Shown here piece after piece: positions 34,267 through 43,097 of a stretch of 64,000 nt of DNA (position 1 is its first letter; each line of letters begins with the position of its first letter). A program made the translations under genes and the position numbers. Source of the DNA: TMP-24 sp046348855 (GTDB lineage: Bacteria; Pseudomonadota; Alphaproteobacteria; Rhodobacterales; Rhodobacteraceae); NCBI GenBank assembly GCA_046348855.1, contig JAXMDK010000009.1, positions 1-64,000 on the forward strand. The letters run 5' to 3'. A model generated the notes under the pieces. It was given only the letters and a program-made list of their open reading frames with translations. It had not been told where the DNA came from and made no database searches.

Positions 34267-35423
34267 TTTCCCTCTTGCCACAGGCAGCCGCGCAGGTCGG
34301 CCAGCCGTGCGCAGCCCAGCTGCACCATCGCGGTTTCCAGTTCGGCCTTGAACACCCCGATCAGATGCGCCGGCCCGCCCGCGCCGAGCGCCGCGGCGGA
34401 ATACAGGAACGGCCGCCCCACCAGAACCGCATCGGCGCCAAGGGCGAGCATCCGCGCCATGTCGAGCCCCGAACGCACGCCGCCGTCGGCAAGGATCAGC
34501 GCCCCGTCGCCCAGGCGTGCGCGGATGCCCGGCAGCACCTCGGGCGCGGTTGGCGCGGCGTCAAGCTGGCGCGCGCCGTGGTTCGACACGACGATCCCGT
34601 CCGCGCCAAGCGACAGCGCCAGTTCGGCATCGGCCAGCGATAGCACGCCCTTGACGATCAGCTTTCCCGGCCAGGCCGCGCGGATGCGCGCCAGCCGGTC
34701 GGGGGTGATGTGGCCGATCATCATCCGCCCGATGAACTCGGCCGCCGCGTCCGGCCCGCCGCCTTTCGGGTAATAGGGCGCGAAGTTCTCGAAGACCGGA
34801 ATGCCCCGCCGCGCCGTTCCCAGCGCCCAGGCCGGGCGGCATGCGATCTGCGCCAGCATCTTCGGCCCGATCCGCGGCGGCACCACAAGGCCGCTGCGCA
34901 TGTCGCGTTGCCGGCGGGTCGGGCCGGGAATGTCGATGGTGACCATGATGCCGGAATAGCCCGCATCACGGGCGCGGGCGATCATGTCGGCCTCCATCCC
35001 CGGATCGGACGGCGGGTAGAGCTGGAACCAGCCGTTCGGCCCTGCCAGCGGCGCGATCTTTTCGACCCCGCTGGTCGCATAGGTCGACAACACATGGCCG
35101 ACGCCCGCCTGGGCCGCCGCGCGGGCGATGACCGGCTCGCAGCCCGGCCAGAGCAACCCGCCGAGCCCCAGCGGCGCCACCGCGAGCGGGGCCGACCAGA
35201 CAGCGCCGGCCACGCTCACCCGCATGTCGGGCATGGCATCCGCCGCCAGATAGCGCGGCATCAGCCGCACCGCCCGCAGTTCGGCGACGTTGCGGGCAAG
35301 CCCGTCCTCGGGACCGATGCCGCCTTCGACGTAATCGCGGATGAATCCGGGCAGACGCCGGAGCGCGGCGGCCTCCATCGCCGCCGCGTCCGGGAACCGC
35401 CGGTCCAGCCGCGCGTCGGTCAC
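34263..35423 (-). CDS. FMN-dependent alpha-hydroxy-acid dehydrogenase
   Basis: A 386-residue TIM-barrel flavoenzyme of the lactate/glycolate oxidase family. Features are PLAVAPLGLGGLLWPG (FMN loop), FQLYPPSDPG, MVTIDIPGPTRRQRDM, KGVLSLADAEL and the catalytic SNHGARQLD (usually HGGRQLD; one Gly is Ala here). ADGGVRSGLD and GRPFLYSAA bind the phosphate. The start is GTG 35423, overlapping the preceding stop by four bases. It is coupled to the FAD oxidase downstream, so the two flavoproteins may act on one intermediate. Substrate unknown. Confidence 0.85.
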   Translation of the reverse strand: MTDARLDRRFPDAAAMEAAALRRLPGFIRDYVEGGIGPEDGLARNVAELRAVRLMPRYLAADAMPDMRVSVAGAVWSAPLAVAPLGLGGLLWPGCEPVIARAAAQAGVGHVLSTYATSGVEKIAPLAGPNGWFQLYPPSDPGMEADMIARARDAGYSGIMVTIDIPGPTRRQRDMRSGLVVPPRIGPKMLAQIACRPAWALGTARRGIPVFENFAPYYPKGGGPDAAAEFIGRMMIGHITPDRLARIRAAWPGKLIVKGVLSLADAELALSLGADGIVVSNHGARQLDAAPTAPEVLPGIRARLGDGALILADGGVRSGLDMARMLALGADAVLVGRPFLYSAAALGAGGPAHLIGVFKAELETAMVQLGCARLADLRGCLWQEGK

Positions 35424-36343
35424 GGCTCGCGCTTCAGCGCCTGTGCCATGCAGTGGATGCCGCCGCCGGTCTTCGAGATTTCCGACATGTCGACCGCCGC
35501 GACCTCGAAGCCCCGGGCGCGCAACTGCGCGATCAGGCTCTTCGACGCGGTGGGGGCAATCACCCGGTCGCCACCGAGCGACATGAAGTTGCACCCCAGC
35601 GCCATCGTGTCCTGGAACGGCACGTCGATGATCTCGTGCCCCTTGGCCTTCAGCCAGTCGACGATCCCCGGCTCGGTGCAAGCCAGGCAGACGGCGGTCA
35701 GCTTGGGCGCGATCGGCACCACCATCAGGTCGATGTGGACATAGTATTCGTCGATGAAGGCCAGCCGGGTTTCCCAGCCTTCCTTCTCGAACCAGCTCTG
35801 GACCTGCCGCGCGCCTTCCTCCTGGGTGCGGGCGCCGCCGCAGCCGATCAGCACGCAGCCTTCCTCGATCACGTTGAAGTCGCCGCCCTCGAAGGTGCCG
35901 GCCGTCACCATGTCGTAGATCGGAATGCCGAGCTGTTCATAGGTGCGGATCGCCGCATAATTCTCGCCGCGCCGCCACCAGTTGGCCATCGCGGTGATGA
36001 AGGCGCCGTAGGGGGTCATCACGCTGGAATCGCGCGCATAGACCTGCATCGGCAGTTCGGGCGTGGGCTGGTGCATGTGCACCTTGACGCCGAAATGCTG
36101 ATAGGCGGCCACCAGTTCGGCATGCTGGGCCTGCGCCACCTGGATGTTGCAGGGGGCTTCGCGCAGGTGCTTGCGCGACAGCGAGCTGGTGGACAGGTGC
36201 CGCAGATGCGCGGGGCTGCCCAGCAGCACGTCGGTCAGCCGGTCGGTCTCGTTGCGAAATCCCCAGTTCGCCAGCGGCTTGGTTCCGCCGTCAGGATTGC
36301 GGCGGCGCAGGCTGAAGGGTTCGTTGCGGGCAGGTGCGTTCAT
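35420..36343 (-). CDS. Arginine deiminase / DDAH-like guanidino hydrolase
   Basis: A 307-residue member of the amidinotransferase fold superfamily (arginine deiminase, dimethylargininase, glycine amidinotransferase). Active-site landmarks are QVYARDSSVM, GTFEGGDFNVIEEG, EYYVHIDLMVVP (catalytic His) and GGGIHCMAQALKR (nucleophilic Cys). It would attack the guanidinium carbon of an arginine-like substrate. ATG 36343 follows AAAGGAG. Gene order (M20 amidohydrolase, this, two flavoproteins) suggests sequential steps on an N-acyl or substituted guanidino acid. Confidence 0.85.
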   Translation of the reverse strand: MNAPARNEPFSLRRRNPDGGTKPLANWGFRNETDRLTDVLLGSPAHLRHLSTSSLSRKHLREAPCNIQVAQAQHAELVAAYQHFGVKVHMHQPTPELPMQVYARDSSVMTPYGAFITAMANWWRRGENYAAIRTYEQLGIPIYDMVTAGTFEGGDFNVIEEGCVLIGCGGARTQEEGARQVQSWFEKEGWETRLAFIDEYYVHIDLMVVPIAPKLTAVCLACTEPGIVDWLKAKGHEIIDVPFQDTMALGCNFMSLGGDRVIAPTASKSLIAQLRARGFEVAAVDMSEISKTGGGIHCMAQALKREP

Positions 36344-36362
36344 CGGGGTCTCCTTTCAGGGT

Positions 36363-37955
36363 TCATGCGCCGGGCATGGCAGAGGGAATCCACCAGTCAT
36401 GGCCGCGCGCCGTCGTGACATATTCGGGCCAGCGGAAATGGATCGGCGGGTCGTAATCGCATTGCGGGGCCAGCCAGGCGCTGCCGCCGATGCCGCCGCC
36501 GGTCCTGTCGCGGAACTCGGCCATCGCCGCATCGCGCGCGGCGGGGTCTTCCAGAAGCCGCAGCGCCGACAGCGCCAGGATCTTTGCCGCCGTCTGCACC
36601 ATCGGGTCGATGGTCGCGGGAATCCCGCCAAGCGCGTTCATGACCCAGGCCGGATAGGCATGGCCATTCGGCCCGCGCAGCGCCGGGCGGGCGACGTAGA
36701 ACCGCGCGGTCGGCGCGTGCCAGCACATGTCGGTATAGTCGTCCGAGGTGGAATGGGTCTGGCTGGGCGGCAGGTCGCGGCGCAGGATCGCCTCGGCCGC
36801 TTCCGGGGCGATCAGGCGCGACATTTCGGGGATGAAGGGATCGGCCATCGGATCAAGCCCGAGGTTGCCCTGAATCTCGCGCGCGACCTTCTTCGCAGCC
36901 TCGCCCCAGGCCGGCGCGCCGACCGCCTGCATCGCCTCCCAGACCGTGCGGGCAATGGCGTGGTTGGCAAGGCCGGGGCGCGACTTGCACACCCAATGGC
37001 GTTCCCAGCGGCAGCCGGTCAGCGCCGCCGCCGCCTCGGCATTGCGGTCCAGCACCGCCGTGACCTGTTCGGCCATGGCGATCGTCGGCACCCGCATCAT
37101 GTACTGGATTTCGGCCAACCCCGCCGGCAGGTTGTCGGCCGTCGCTTGCCCCGCCGTCAGGATCGCCTCGGAAATCGACCAGCCACCCTGGTGCGGCAGC
37201 ATGGAATCGCGCAGGGATTTCGAGGTCAGGAACATCAGGTTCAGCGCATCGTTCGCGCCCGGCGCCCTGACCGCACTGTGCGCCTGCGGGATCGGCGCGC
37301 CGTCGTGGCGGCCCCAGCTTTCCGGCGCGTCGCAGATGAAGCGGTAGATCATCGACCAGCCGGCGCCGCAATGCGTGTCCCACCGCACCGTGTTGCACAT
37401 GGGCAGCATGTAGAAGGGATGGAAGGACAGGATCGCCGCCAGCCCGTCGTAATAGCCCTTGGCGGCGTGGATCGGCTTCGATCCGCGCACCTTTTCCGCC
37501 GGCTCGCCGGTGAAACGCAGGCCGCCTTTCAGCCCATGCTTCTCCATCGCCGCCTTGGTGGCCAGCAGCCCGCCCAGGGCGCCCATGCCCAGCCCCGAAT
37601 GCGGGTCGGTGTGGCCGCCGGCCTGATAGCCGAGGCCCACCCGCGGCGCGCGCCGGGTCGAGGCCGCCTGGCAGTTGCCGGGGATGCCGTCATATTCGGC
37701 ATACATGCCGATCACCGGGCCATCACCATTGTGCCATTCGGCGCAGAAGGCCGTAGGCATGCCGCCCGAGCCTTCCTCGACGGCGAAGCCCTCGGCTCGC
37801 AGCCGTTCGACATACCAGGCCGCCGAACGGTATTCCCGCCAGGCGGTTTCGCCGAAATCGAAGATCGTCGCGCACCAGGCCGAAAGGTCGGCGACGCGCG
37901 CTTCGACGGCGGCAAGCGCGCTGGTCTGGGCGGCGGACAGGGACGATGCGGACAA
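36363..37955 (-). CDS. M20-family amidohydrolase (AbgB-like)
   Basis: A 530-residue metal-dependent amidohydrolase resembling p-aminobenzoyl-glutamate hydrolase subunit B. Metal-site blocks are GMYAEYDGIPGN, GGHTDPHSGLGMGALGG, FTGEPAEKVRGSK and TSDDYTDMCWHAP. It would release an amino or guanidino acid from an amide. No good ATG exists; TTG 37955 is preferred because GAGGAGG lies 5 bases upstream and the protein then begins LSASSLSAAQTSAL. It is the first gene of a four-gene minus-strand unit. Confidence 0.8.
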   Translation of the reverse strand: MSASSLSAAQTSALAAVEARVADLSAWCATIFDFGETAWREYRSAAWYVERLRAEGFAVEEGSGGMPTAFCAEWHNGDGPVIGMYAEYDGIPGNCQAASTRRAPRVGLGYQAGGHTDPHSGLGMGALGGLLATKAAMEKHGLKGGLRFTGEPAEKVRGSKPIHAAKGYYDGLAAILSFHPFYMLPMCNTVRWDTHCGAGWSMIYRFICDAPESWGRHDGAPIPQAHSAVRAPGANDALNLMFLTSKSLRDSMLPHQGGWSISEAILTAGQATADNLPAGLAEIQYMMRVPTIAMAEQVTAVLDRNAEAAAALTGCRWERHWVCKSRPGLANHAIARTVWEAMQAVGAPAWGEAAKKVAREIQGNLGLDPMADPFIPEMSRLIAPEAAEAILRRDLPPSQTHSTSDDYTDMCWHAPTARFYVARPALRGPNGHAYPAWVMNALGGIPATIDPMVQTAAKILALSALRLLEDPAARDAAMAEFRDRTGGGIGGSAWLAPQCDYDPPIHFRWPEYVTTARGHDWWIPSAMPGA

Positions 37956-38092
37956 GATGCCCTCCTCGGCTCGGGTGGCGGGTGGCTGTCGGGACGGATG
38001 CCATACGCATGCCATACGCGAACCCGGCGCCTGCCAGACATGGCTACACGGCCGGTCCGGTTTTGCGAAAGTGAAACCTTTTCCCGGTTTCG

Positions 38093-38108
38093 GCAAATTG
38101 TTTTCACC
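38093..38108. promoter_or_regulatory. Candidate operator between M20 operon and LysR
   Basis: Contains GCAAATTG on the plus strand (38093-38100). Its complement starts GGTGAAAACAATT, nearly identical to 39094-39106 before the second ABC operon. It lies between the divergent M20 and LysR genes, 59-74 bases before the LysR start. Confidence 0.45.
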
Positions 38109-38166
38109 AATGCTGGCGCCACGGCGGGCCGGAAGCTAAGAATCGGATATCGGCACCGGAGAAGTC

Positions 38167-39057
38167 ATGACCCGCATCCCCTCGACTCAAGCGTTGCGCG
38201 CGCTGGAAAGCTTCGCCCGCTACGGCACCGTCTGGCAGGCGGCCGACGAACTGAACCTGACCCGCAGTGCGGTCAGCCACCAGCTTCGCCTTCTGGAGCG
38301 TGATCTGGGGTTCCGGCTGATGAACCGCGTCGGCACGCGGGCCGAACTGACGCCCCAGGGCCAAGCCTATGCCGAGGACGTGCGCCGCGCGCTTAGCGCC
38401 ATCGTCGGGTCGGCCTCGCGCCAGGTGGCGCGCGAGGCTGCCGGGGCGCTGACCGTCAGCTGCGCCCCGGGCTTTGCCGCAGGTTACTTGTGCAACCGGA
38501 TAGGCCGGTTCGCCGCCGCGTTTCCGGATGTGTCGCTGTCGATCGTTACGCCCCGGCACCTCGGCGAAGTCAGCAATCCCGACGCGGACCTCTTCATTAC
38601 CTATGGGACCGGCGACCTTCCGGACATGCAGGTGGATCATGTGCTGGATGTGGTCTCGACACCGGTCTGCAGCCCGGCAATGGTCAATCGCCTGGGGGGG
38701 ATGCCCGAACCCGCGGATGTGCTGCGGCTGGGGCTGCTGCATCTGTCGAATTATGGCGATTGGATCGGCTGGTTGCGCCTGATGGGGATCGACGAGGCCA
38801 AGGCCACCGCCGGCGTGGTTTTTTCCGACATGCACTTGGTCTATTCGGCGGCGCTTGCCGGCCAGGGCGTTGCGATGGGCGATGTGATTCTGTGCGCGGA
38901 GGCGATGAGCGACGGGCTTCTGGTGCGGCCGTTCGAGCAGGCCATCCGCTCGCCGCGCGCCTACTATCTTGCCGTGCCGGTCGCACGGGCACGCAATCCG
39001 GCGGTCGCCGCCTTTCGCGGTTGGATATTGGAGGAACTGCGGACCGTGGGGATTTGA
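38167..39057 (+). CDS. LysR-family regulator (GcvA-like)
   Basis: A 296-residue regulator of the GcvA/AmpR type. The winged helix (residues 5-65) has ALESFARYGTVWQAADELN and TRSAVSHQLRLLERDLG. The effector domain includes LTVSCAPGFAAGYLCNR and ALAGQGVAMGDVIL. It is divergent from the M20-led operon and precedes the second ABC operon, so it probably senses a guanidino compound and controls both. Confidence 0.9.
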   Translation: MTRIPSTQALRALESFARYGTVWQAADELNLTRSAVSHQLRLLERDLGFRLMNRVGTRAELTPQGQAYAEDVRRALSAIVGSASRQVAREAAGALTVSCAPGFAAGYLCNRIGRFAAAFPDVSLSIVTPRHLGEVSNPDADLFITYGTGDLPDMQVDHVLDVVSTPVCSPAMVNRLGGMPEPADVLRLGLLHLSNYGDWIGWLRLMGIDEAKATAGVVFSDMHLVYSAALAGQGVAMGDVILCAEAMSDGLLVRPFEQAIRSPRAYYLAVPVARARNPAVAAFRGWILEELRTVGI

Positions 39058-39065
39058 GCCCTTCG

Positions 39066-39091
39066 GCAATCGGCCAATTTCATTTTCCGAT
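39066..39091 (+). promoter_or_regulatory. Candidate operator upstream of second ABC operon
   Basis: This 26-base segment aligns with the PotD-like upstream element at 20 of 27 positions with one gap (GCAA, ATTTCA and CCGAT are kept). It lies 70-95 bases before the ATPase start, the same distance as at the other two sites. A second element, GGCGAAAACAATT, follows at 39094-39106. Confidence 0.45.
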
Positions 39092-39109
39092 GTGGCGAAA
39101 ACAATTCGT

Positions 39110-39139
39110 TTGCCGTGCCGGGGAACAAACCCCTAGCAT
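39110..39139 (+). promoter_or_regulatory. Putative promoter of second ABC operon
   Basis: TTGCCG (39110-39115) and TAGCAT (39134-39139) are 18 bases apart and 22 bases before the start codon. The GGCGAAAACAATT element is 3 bases upstream of the -35, a position where a LysR activator would touch polymerase. Confidence 0.45.
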
Positions 39140-39160
39140 TGTTCCCAAGCGGAGGGGTGC

Positions 39161-40234
39161 ATGGTTGCAAAAATCAAGGCTGCCGAGATCGGAGCGACCG
39201 GGATCGGCAAGGATTTCGGGGCGTTCACCGCGCTTTCAGATGTCACCTTGCAGATCGGGCGGGGCGAGTTCCTGACCCTGCTCGGGCCGTCGGGCTCGGG
39301 CAAGACGACCTTCCTGATGATCCTGTCGGGCTTTGAGGCTGCAACGCGCGGGCGGCTGACGCTGGACGGGCGCGACATGACCACCACCCCGGCCGAGGCC
39401 CGGGCCTTCGGCATGGTTTTCCAGGGCTACGCCCTGTTTCCGCACATGACGGTCGAGGAAAACATCGCCTTCCCGTTGAAGGTCCAGAAACGCCCAGCGG
39501 ACGAGGTCCGGCGCCGCGTGGCCGAAATCGTCGAGATGGTGGGCCTGGGGGATCACGGCCACAAGCGCCCGTCAGGGCTGTCGGGCGGGCAGCAGCAGCG
39601 CGTCGCCTTGGCGCGCGCGCTGGTCTACGAACCGCCGGTCCTGCTTCTGGACGAACCCTTCTCGGCCCTGGACAAGAACCTGCGCGGCCAGATGCAGGAG
39701 GAGATGCGCCGGCTTCACCGCGAGACCGGCACGACCTTCGTCTTCGTCACCCACGATCAGTCCGAGGCGCTGGCCCTGTCGACCCGGATCGCGATTTTCG
39801 AGAAGGGACGGCTTCAGCAGCTTGGCGCGCCGCGCGACGTCTACGAACGGCCCGCCAACCGCTTTACCGCCGAATTCCTGGGCGAGATCAACATCCTGCC
39901 GCTGACGGGGGCGTCATCGGATGCCGGCGGCCGCGGCGGCCAGTTCGAAGGGCAAAGGCTGCGGGCCTCGTCGTCCGGCGCGTCTGGGGCCACCAATCTC
40001 GCGGTCAGGCCCGAATACATGCGGCTGCACCTCGCACCGCCGGAAACCGGCAACGCGGTCACGGCGCGCCTCGATCACATGACCTACCTCGGGGCCGAGA
40101 CCCGGCTTGCGCTGCGCACGCCCGGCGGCACCGATCTGACCCTACTCTTGCCCACGGCGGAACTTCCGGCGGGGCTGGAGTCCGGCGCGACCGTCTGGGC
40201 GGGCTGGCCGGAGACGCGCGGTTTTCTGCTTTGA
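39161..40234 (+). CDS. ABC importer ATPase, second system (PotA-like)
   Basis: A 357-residue ATPase. Walker A is GPSGSGKTT, the Q-loop is VFQGYALFPHMTVEE, the signature is LSGGQQQRVALARAL, Walker B is PVLLLDEPFSALD and the switch is VTHDQSEAL. A C-terminal TOBE domain starts near residue 240. AAGCGGAGGGG precedes ATG 39161. It heads the operon ATPase, binding protein, permease, permease. Confidence 0.9.
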   Translation: MVAKIKAAEIGATGIGKDFGAFTALSDVTLQIGRGEFLTLLGPSGSGKTTFLMILSGFEAATRGRLTLDGRDMTTTPAEARAFGMVFQGYALFPHMTVEENIAFPLKVQKRPADEVRRRVAEIVEMVGLGDHGHKRPSGLSGGQQQRVALARALVYEPPVLLLDEPFSALDKNLRGQMQEEMRRLHRETGTTFVFVTHDQSEALALSTRIAIFEKGRLQQLGAPRDVYERPANRFTAEFLGEINILPLTGASSDAGGRGGQFEGQRLRASSSGASGATNLAVRPEYMRLHLAPPETGNAVTARLDHMTYLGAETRLALRTPGGTDLTLLLPTAELPAGLESGATVWAGWPETRGFLL

Positions 40235-40290
40235 ATTTCCGTCGCCCGGTGGTTCGGGCGCTTTCATAACGACAACCAGGGGAGATCAAG

Positions 40291-41406
40291 ATGCACGACC
40301 ACTTTCTGAAAGATCAGGCCGAAATCCTTGAACTGCGCATGCGGCGCGGCGAGATTTCCCGCCGCGGCTTCGGGCAGCTGGCGGCCGCCCTTCTGGGCAC
40401 CACGGCCCTTGGCCTGCGCGGCACGGGGGCGTTCGCCGAAACGAAGGAGCTGGTCTTCGTCAACTGGGGCGGCGACGCGGGCGCGGCCTATGACGCGGCC
40501 TATGGCAAGGCCTTCCTCGCCGATACCGGGATCACCGTGAAGCAGGACGGCTCGGGCCCAACCGAGGGCGCCATCGCCGCGCAGGAGGAAAGCGGCAAGC
40601 CGGCATGGGACATCGTGGACGTCGATCCCTTCTCGGCCGAGTCGCTGGGCAAGAAGGGCATCATGGAGCCGATCGACTACGCCGTGGTCGACAAGACCAA
40701 GTTCCGCCCCGGCTTCGGCTGGGACTATTCCGCCTCGACCTATTTCTACAGCTACATCATCGCCTACGACGCCAAGAAGTTCAAAGACAACCCGCCGAAG
40801 TCGATGGCCGACTTCTTCGATGTCGAGAAGTTCCCCGGCAAGCGCAGCATGTACAAATGGGGCACCGGCATGTGGGAGGCCGCGCTCCTGGCCGACGGCG
40901 TGGCGCCGGACAAGCTCTACCCGCTCGACCTCAAGCGGGCGCACGACAAGATCGCCAAGTTCAAGGAGAATGTCGTGGCCTTCTGGGGCGGCGGCTCGGA
41001 AAGCCAGTCGATCCTTCTGAACGGCGAGGCGTCGATGGCGCTGATCTGGTCGACCCGCGCCAAGCTGATCGAGAAGGACTCGGGCGGCGATGTGTCCTTC
41101 ATTTGGGATCAGGGCCTGATCGCGCCGGGCGCGATGGGGGTGCTGAAGAACAACCCCGGCGGCAAGGACAATGCGATGAAGTTCATCGCCTCGGCGCAAG
41201 ACCCCGCCAAGCAGGTCGTAATGTTCCAGATGCTGGGCCAGGGCCCTGCGAACCCGGCCGCCGATACGATGCTGCCGCCCGAGGACGCCCGCTACAACCC
41301 GGTGGATCCGAAGAACTTCGTGCTGCAGATCCCGCTCGACATGCCGTGGTACGAACAGAACTACGGGCCGGCGCTCGACGAATACCTCAAGATCGTCTCG
41401 GCCTGA
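40291..41406 (+). CDS. Solute-binding protein, second system (PotD-like)
   Basis: A 371-residue periplasmic receptor. The N-terminus carries an unusually long leader (residues 1-25) before the Tat-like SRRGFGQLAAALLGTTALG; export ends near GAFAETKEL. The mature part includes FVNWGGDAGAAYDAAYGKAF and WDIVDVDPFSAESLG. Family members bind polyamines or opine-like amino acids. It matches the neighbouring permeases; the ligand is unknown. Confidence 0.85.
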   Translation: MHDHFLKDQAEILELRMRRGEISRRGFGQLAAALLGTTALGLRGTGAFAETKELVFVNWGGDAGAAYDAAYGKAFLADTGITVKQDGSGPTEGAIAAQEESGKPAWDIVDVDPFSAESLGKKGIMEPIDYAVVDKTKFRPGFGWDYSASTYFYSYIIAYDAKKFKDNPPKSMADFFDVEKFPGKRSMYKWGTGMWEAALLADGVAPDKLYPLDLKRAHDKIAKFKENVVAFWGGGSESQSILLNGEASMALIWSTRAKLIEKDSGGDVSFIWDQGLIAPGAMGVLKNNPGGKDNAMKFIASAQDPAKQVVMFQMLGQGPANPAADTMLPPEDARYNPVDPKNFVLQIPLDMPWYEQNYGPALDEYLKIVSA

Positions 41407-41412
41407 CAAGGC

Positions 41413-41438
41413 GCCGCCCCCCGGTCGCGGGGGGCGGC
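41413..41438 (+). other. GC-rich hairpin after binding protein
   Basis: GCCGCCCCCC-GGTCGC-GGGGGGCGGC is a perfect 10-bp stem in the gap between binding protein and permease, without a T-run. It probably stabilises the upstream mRNA. Confidence 0.5.
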
Positions 41439-41469
41439 CTCCACCCCGCAGCGCCATGCCGGAGACGCG

Positions 41470-42282
41470 ATGACCACCCGCCACCTCTTCCTGCTCGGGC
41501 CGCTGCTGGCCTTGCTGGGCGCGGCTTATCTGTTGCCGTTCCTCGGCGTCCTGCGCTGGAGCGTGACCCTGCCCCAGCCGGGCCTTGGCCAGTATGTCGT
41601 CGCACTGACCGATCCGCTGGTCCTGGGCGTGATCTGGCGGACCTTCCGCATCTGCCTTCTGGTCACCGTCCTGGCGGTGGCGGCCGGCTACGTCCTGTCG
41701 CTGATCTGGGTGCGCGGCGGGCCGGGGGCGCGGCTGGTGGCCGAGCTCTGCATCCTGATCCCCTTCTGGATTTCCGTCCTGACCCGCGCCTTCGGCTGGC
41801 TGGCGCTTCTGTCGAACAAAGGCATCCTGAACACCTGGCTTGAACATCTCGGCTTCATTTCCGAGCCGCTGACCCTTGTGCGCAACGAATTCGGCGTCGT
41901 GGTCGGCATGGTGCATTTCCTGATCCCCTTCGCGGTCTTTCCGCTGGCCTCCTCGATGCGCGCGGTCGACGAGCGGGTGCTGATGGCGGCGCGCGGCATG
42001 GGCGCCACCCGCACCCGCATCTTCTGGAGCGTGTTCGTCCCGATGACCCGCGGCGGCATCCTGGGCGCGGCGCTTCTGGTTTTCGTCTTCGGGCTTGGCT
42101 TCTTCATCACCCCCGCGATCCTCGGTGGCGGGCGCAGCGTGATGGTGGCCGAACTCATCTACCTGCGCATCTTCCAGAGCCCGGACTGGGGCCTGGGCGC
42201 GGCGATCAGCGTCATCCTGATGGTGGCGGTCGGCCTGTTGCTGGCCCTGATGATGCGACAGGTCAAGGGGGCCACGAAATGA
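41470..42282 (+). CDS. ABC permease 1, second system (PotB-like)
   Basis: A 270-residue membrane permease with six helices. The EAA-type loop is LMAARGMGATRTRIFWSVFVP. GGAGACG precedes ATG 41470. Its stop overlaps the next permease start (ATGA). Confidence 0.9.
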   Translation: MTTRHLFLLGPLLALLGAAYLLPFLGVLRWSVTLPQPGLGQYVVALTDPLVLGVIWRTFRICLLVTVLAVAAGYVLSLIWVRGGPGARLVAELCILIPFWISVLTRAFGWLALLSNKGILNTWLEHLGFISEPLTLVRNEFGVVVGMVHFLIPFAVFPLASSMRAVDERVLMAARGMGATRTRIFWSVFVPMTRGGILGAALLVFVFGLGFFITPAILGGGRSVMVAELIYLRIFQSPDWGLGAAISVILMVAVGLLLALMMRQVKGATK

Positions 42283-43097
42283 TCCAGCTGCGCCCCGGTC
42301 CCCTGGCCATGACCCTTGCCGCCCTGATCGCGGTGTTCCTGCTGATGCCGCTGATTTCGGTGATCCCGGTCAGCTTCACCCCCAACCGCTATCTGTCGGT
42401 GCCCGAGGGCGAATGGTCGCTGCGCCACTACCAGGCCCTGATCGAGAACCCGATCTGGGCGCAGGGCTTCTGGCTGTCGATCCGCGTGGGCGTGGTGGCC
42501 TCGGCCCTGGCGACGGCGCTGGCCACGGCCTTCGCGCTTGGGATCTGGATGATCCAGCCGCGCTTTGCCGGGCTGCTGATGGGGCTGGCGCTTCTGCCGA
42601 TGGTGGCGCCGCCGGTGGTGTCGGCGCTGACGCTCTATTTCTTTCTCATCACCCTGTCCAAGGTGAACAACTTTATCGCCTATGACACCTGGGCCGGGGT
42701 GGCGCTGGCCCATTCGGTGATGATCGCGCCCTTCGCGGTCGTGCTGGTCTCGGTCGCGCTGTCGCAACTGGACCGCAGGATCGACCTCGCGGCGCGCTCG
42801 ATGGGCGCCGGCGTGGCGACGCGGGTGTTCCGGGTGATCCTGCCCAACATCCGCTTTACCCTGATCACCGCATTGTTCCTGACCTTCGTCCTGTCGTGGG
42901 ACGAAATCGGCGTGACGCTGTTCATCACCTCGGTCAACGCGGTGACACTGCCCCGGCTGATGTGGATGGGGCTGCGCGACAACATCGACCCGGCCATCGC
43001 CGCGATTTCGGTGGTGCTGATCGCCATCGTGGTCACGGTCATCCTGGCCAAGACCGTCATCGAGCGCACCCGCGCCCGGCGGCAGGAAAGGGCCTGA
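42279..43097 (+). CDS. ABC permease 2, second system (PotC-like)
   Basis: A 272-residue permease with six helices and the loop DLAARSMGAGVATRVFRVILP. It is coupled to permease 1. It ends the intact operon; a decayed TPP-enzyme gene begins immediately after in the same frame. Confidence 0.9.
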   Translation: MIQLRPGPLAMTLAALIAVFLLMPLISVIPVSFTPNRYLSVPEGEWSLRHYQALIENPIWAQGFWLSIRVGVVASALATALATAFALGIWMIQPRFAGLLMGLALLPMVAPPVVSALTLYFFLITLSKVNNFIAYDTWAGVALAHSVMIAPFAVVLVSVALSQLDRRIDLAARSMGAGVATRVFRVILPNIRFTLITALFLTFVLSWDEIGVTLFITSVNAVTLPRLMWMGLRDNIDPAIAAISVVLIAIVVTVILAKTVIERTRARRQERA

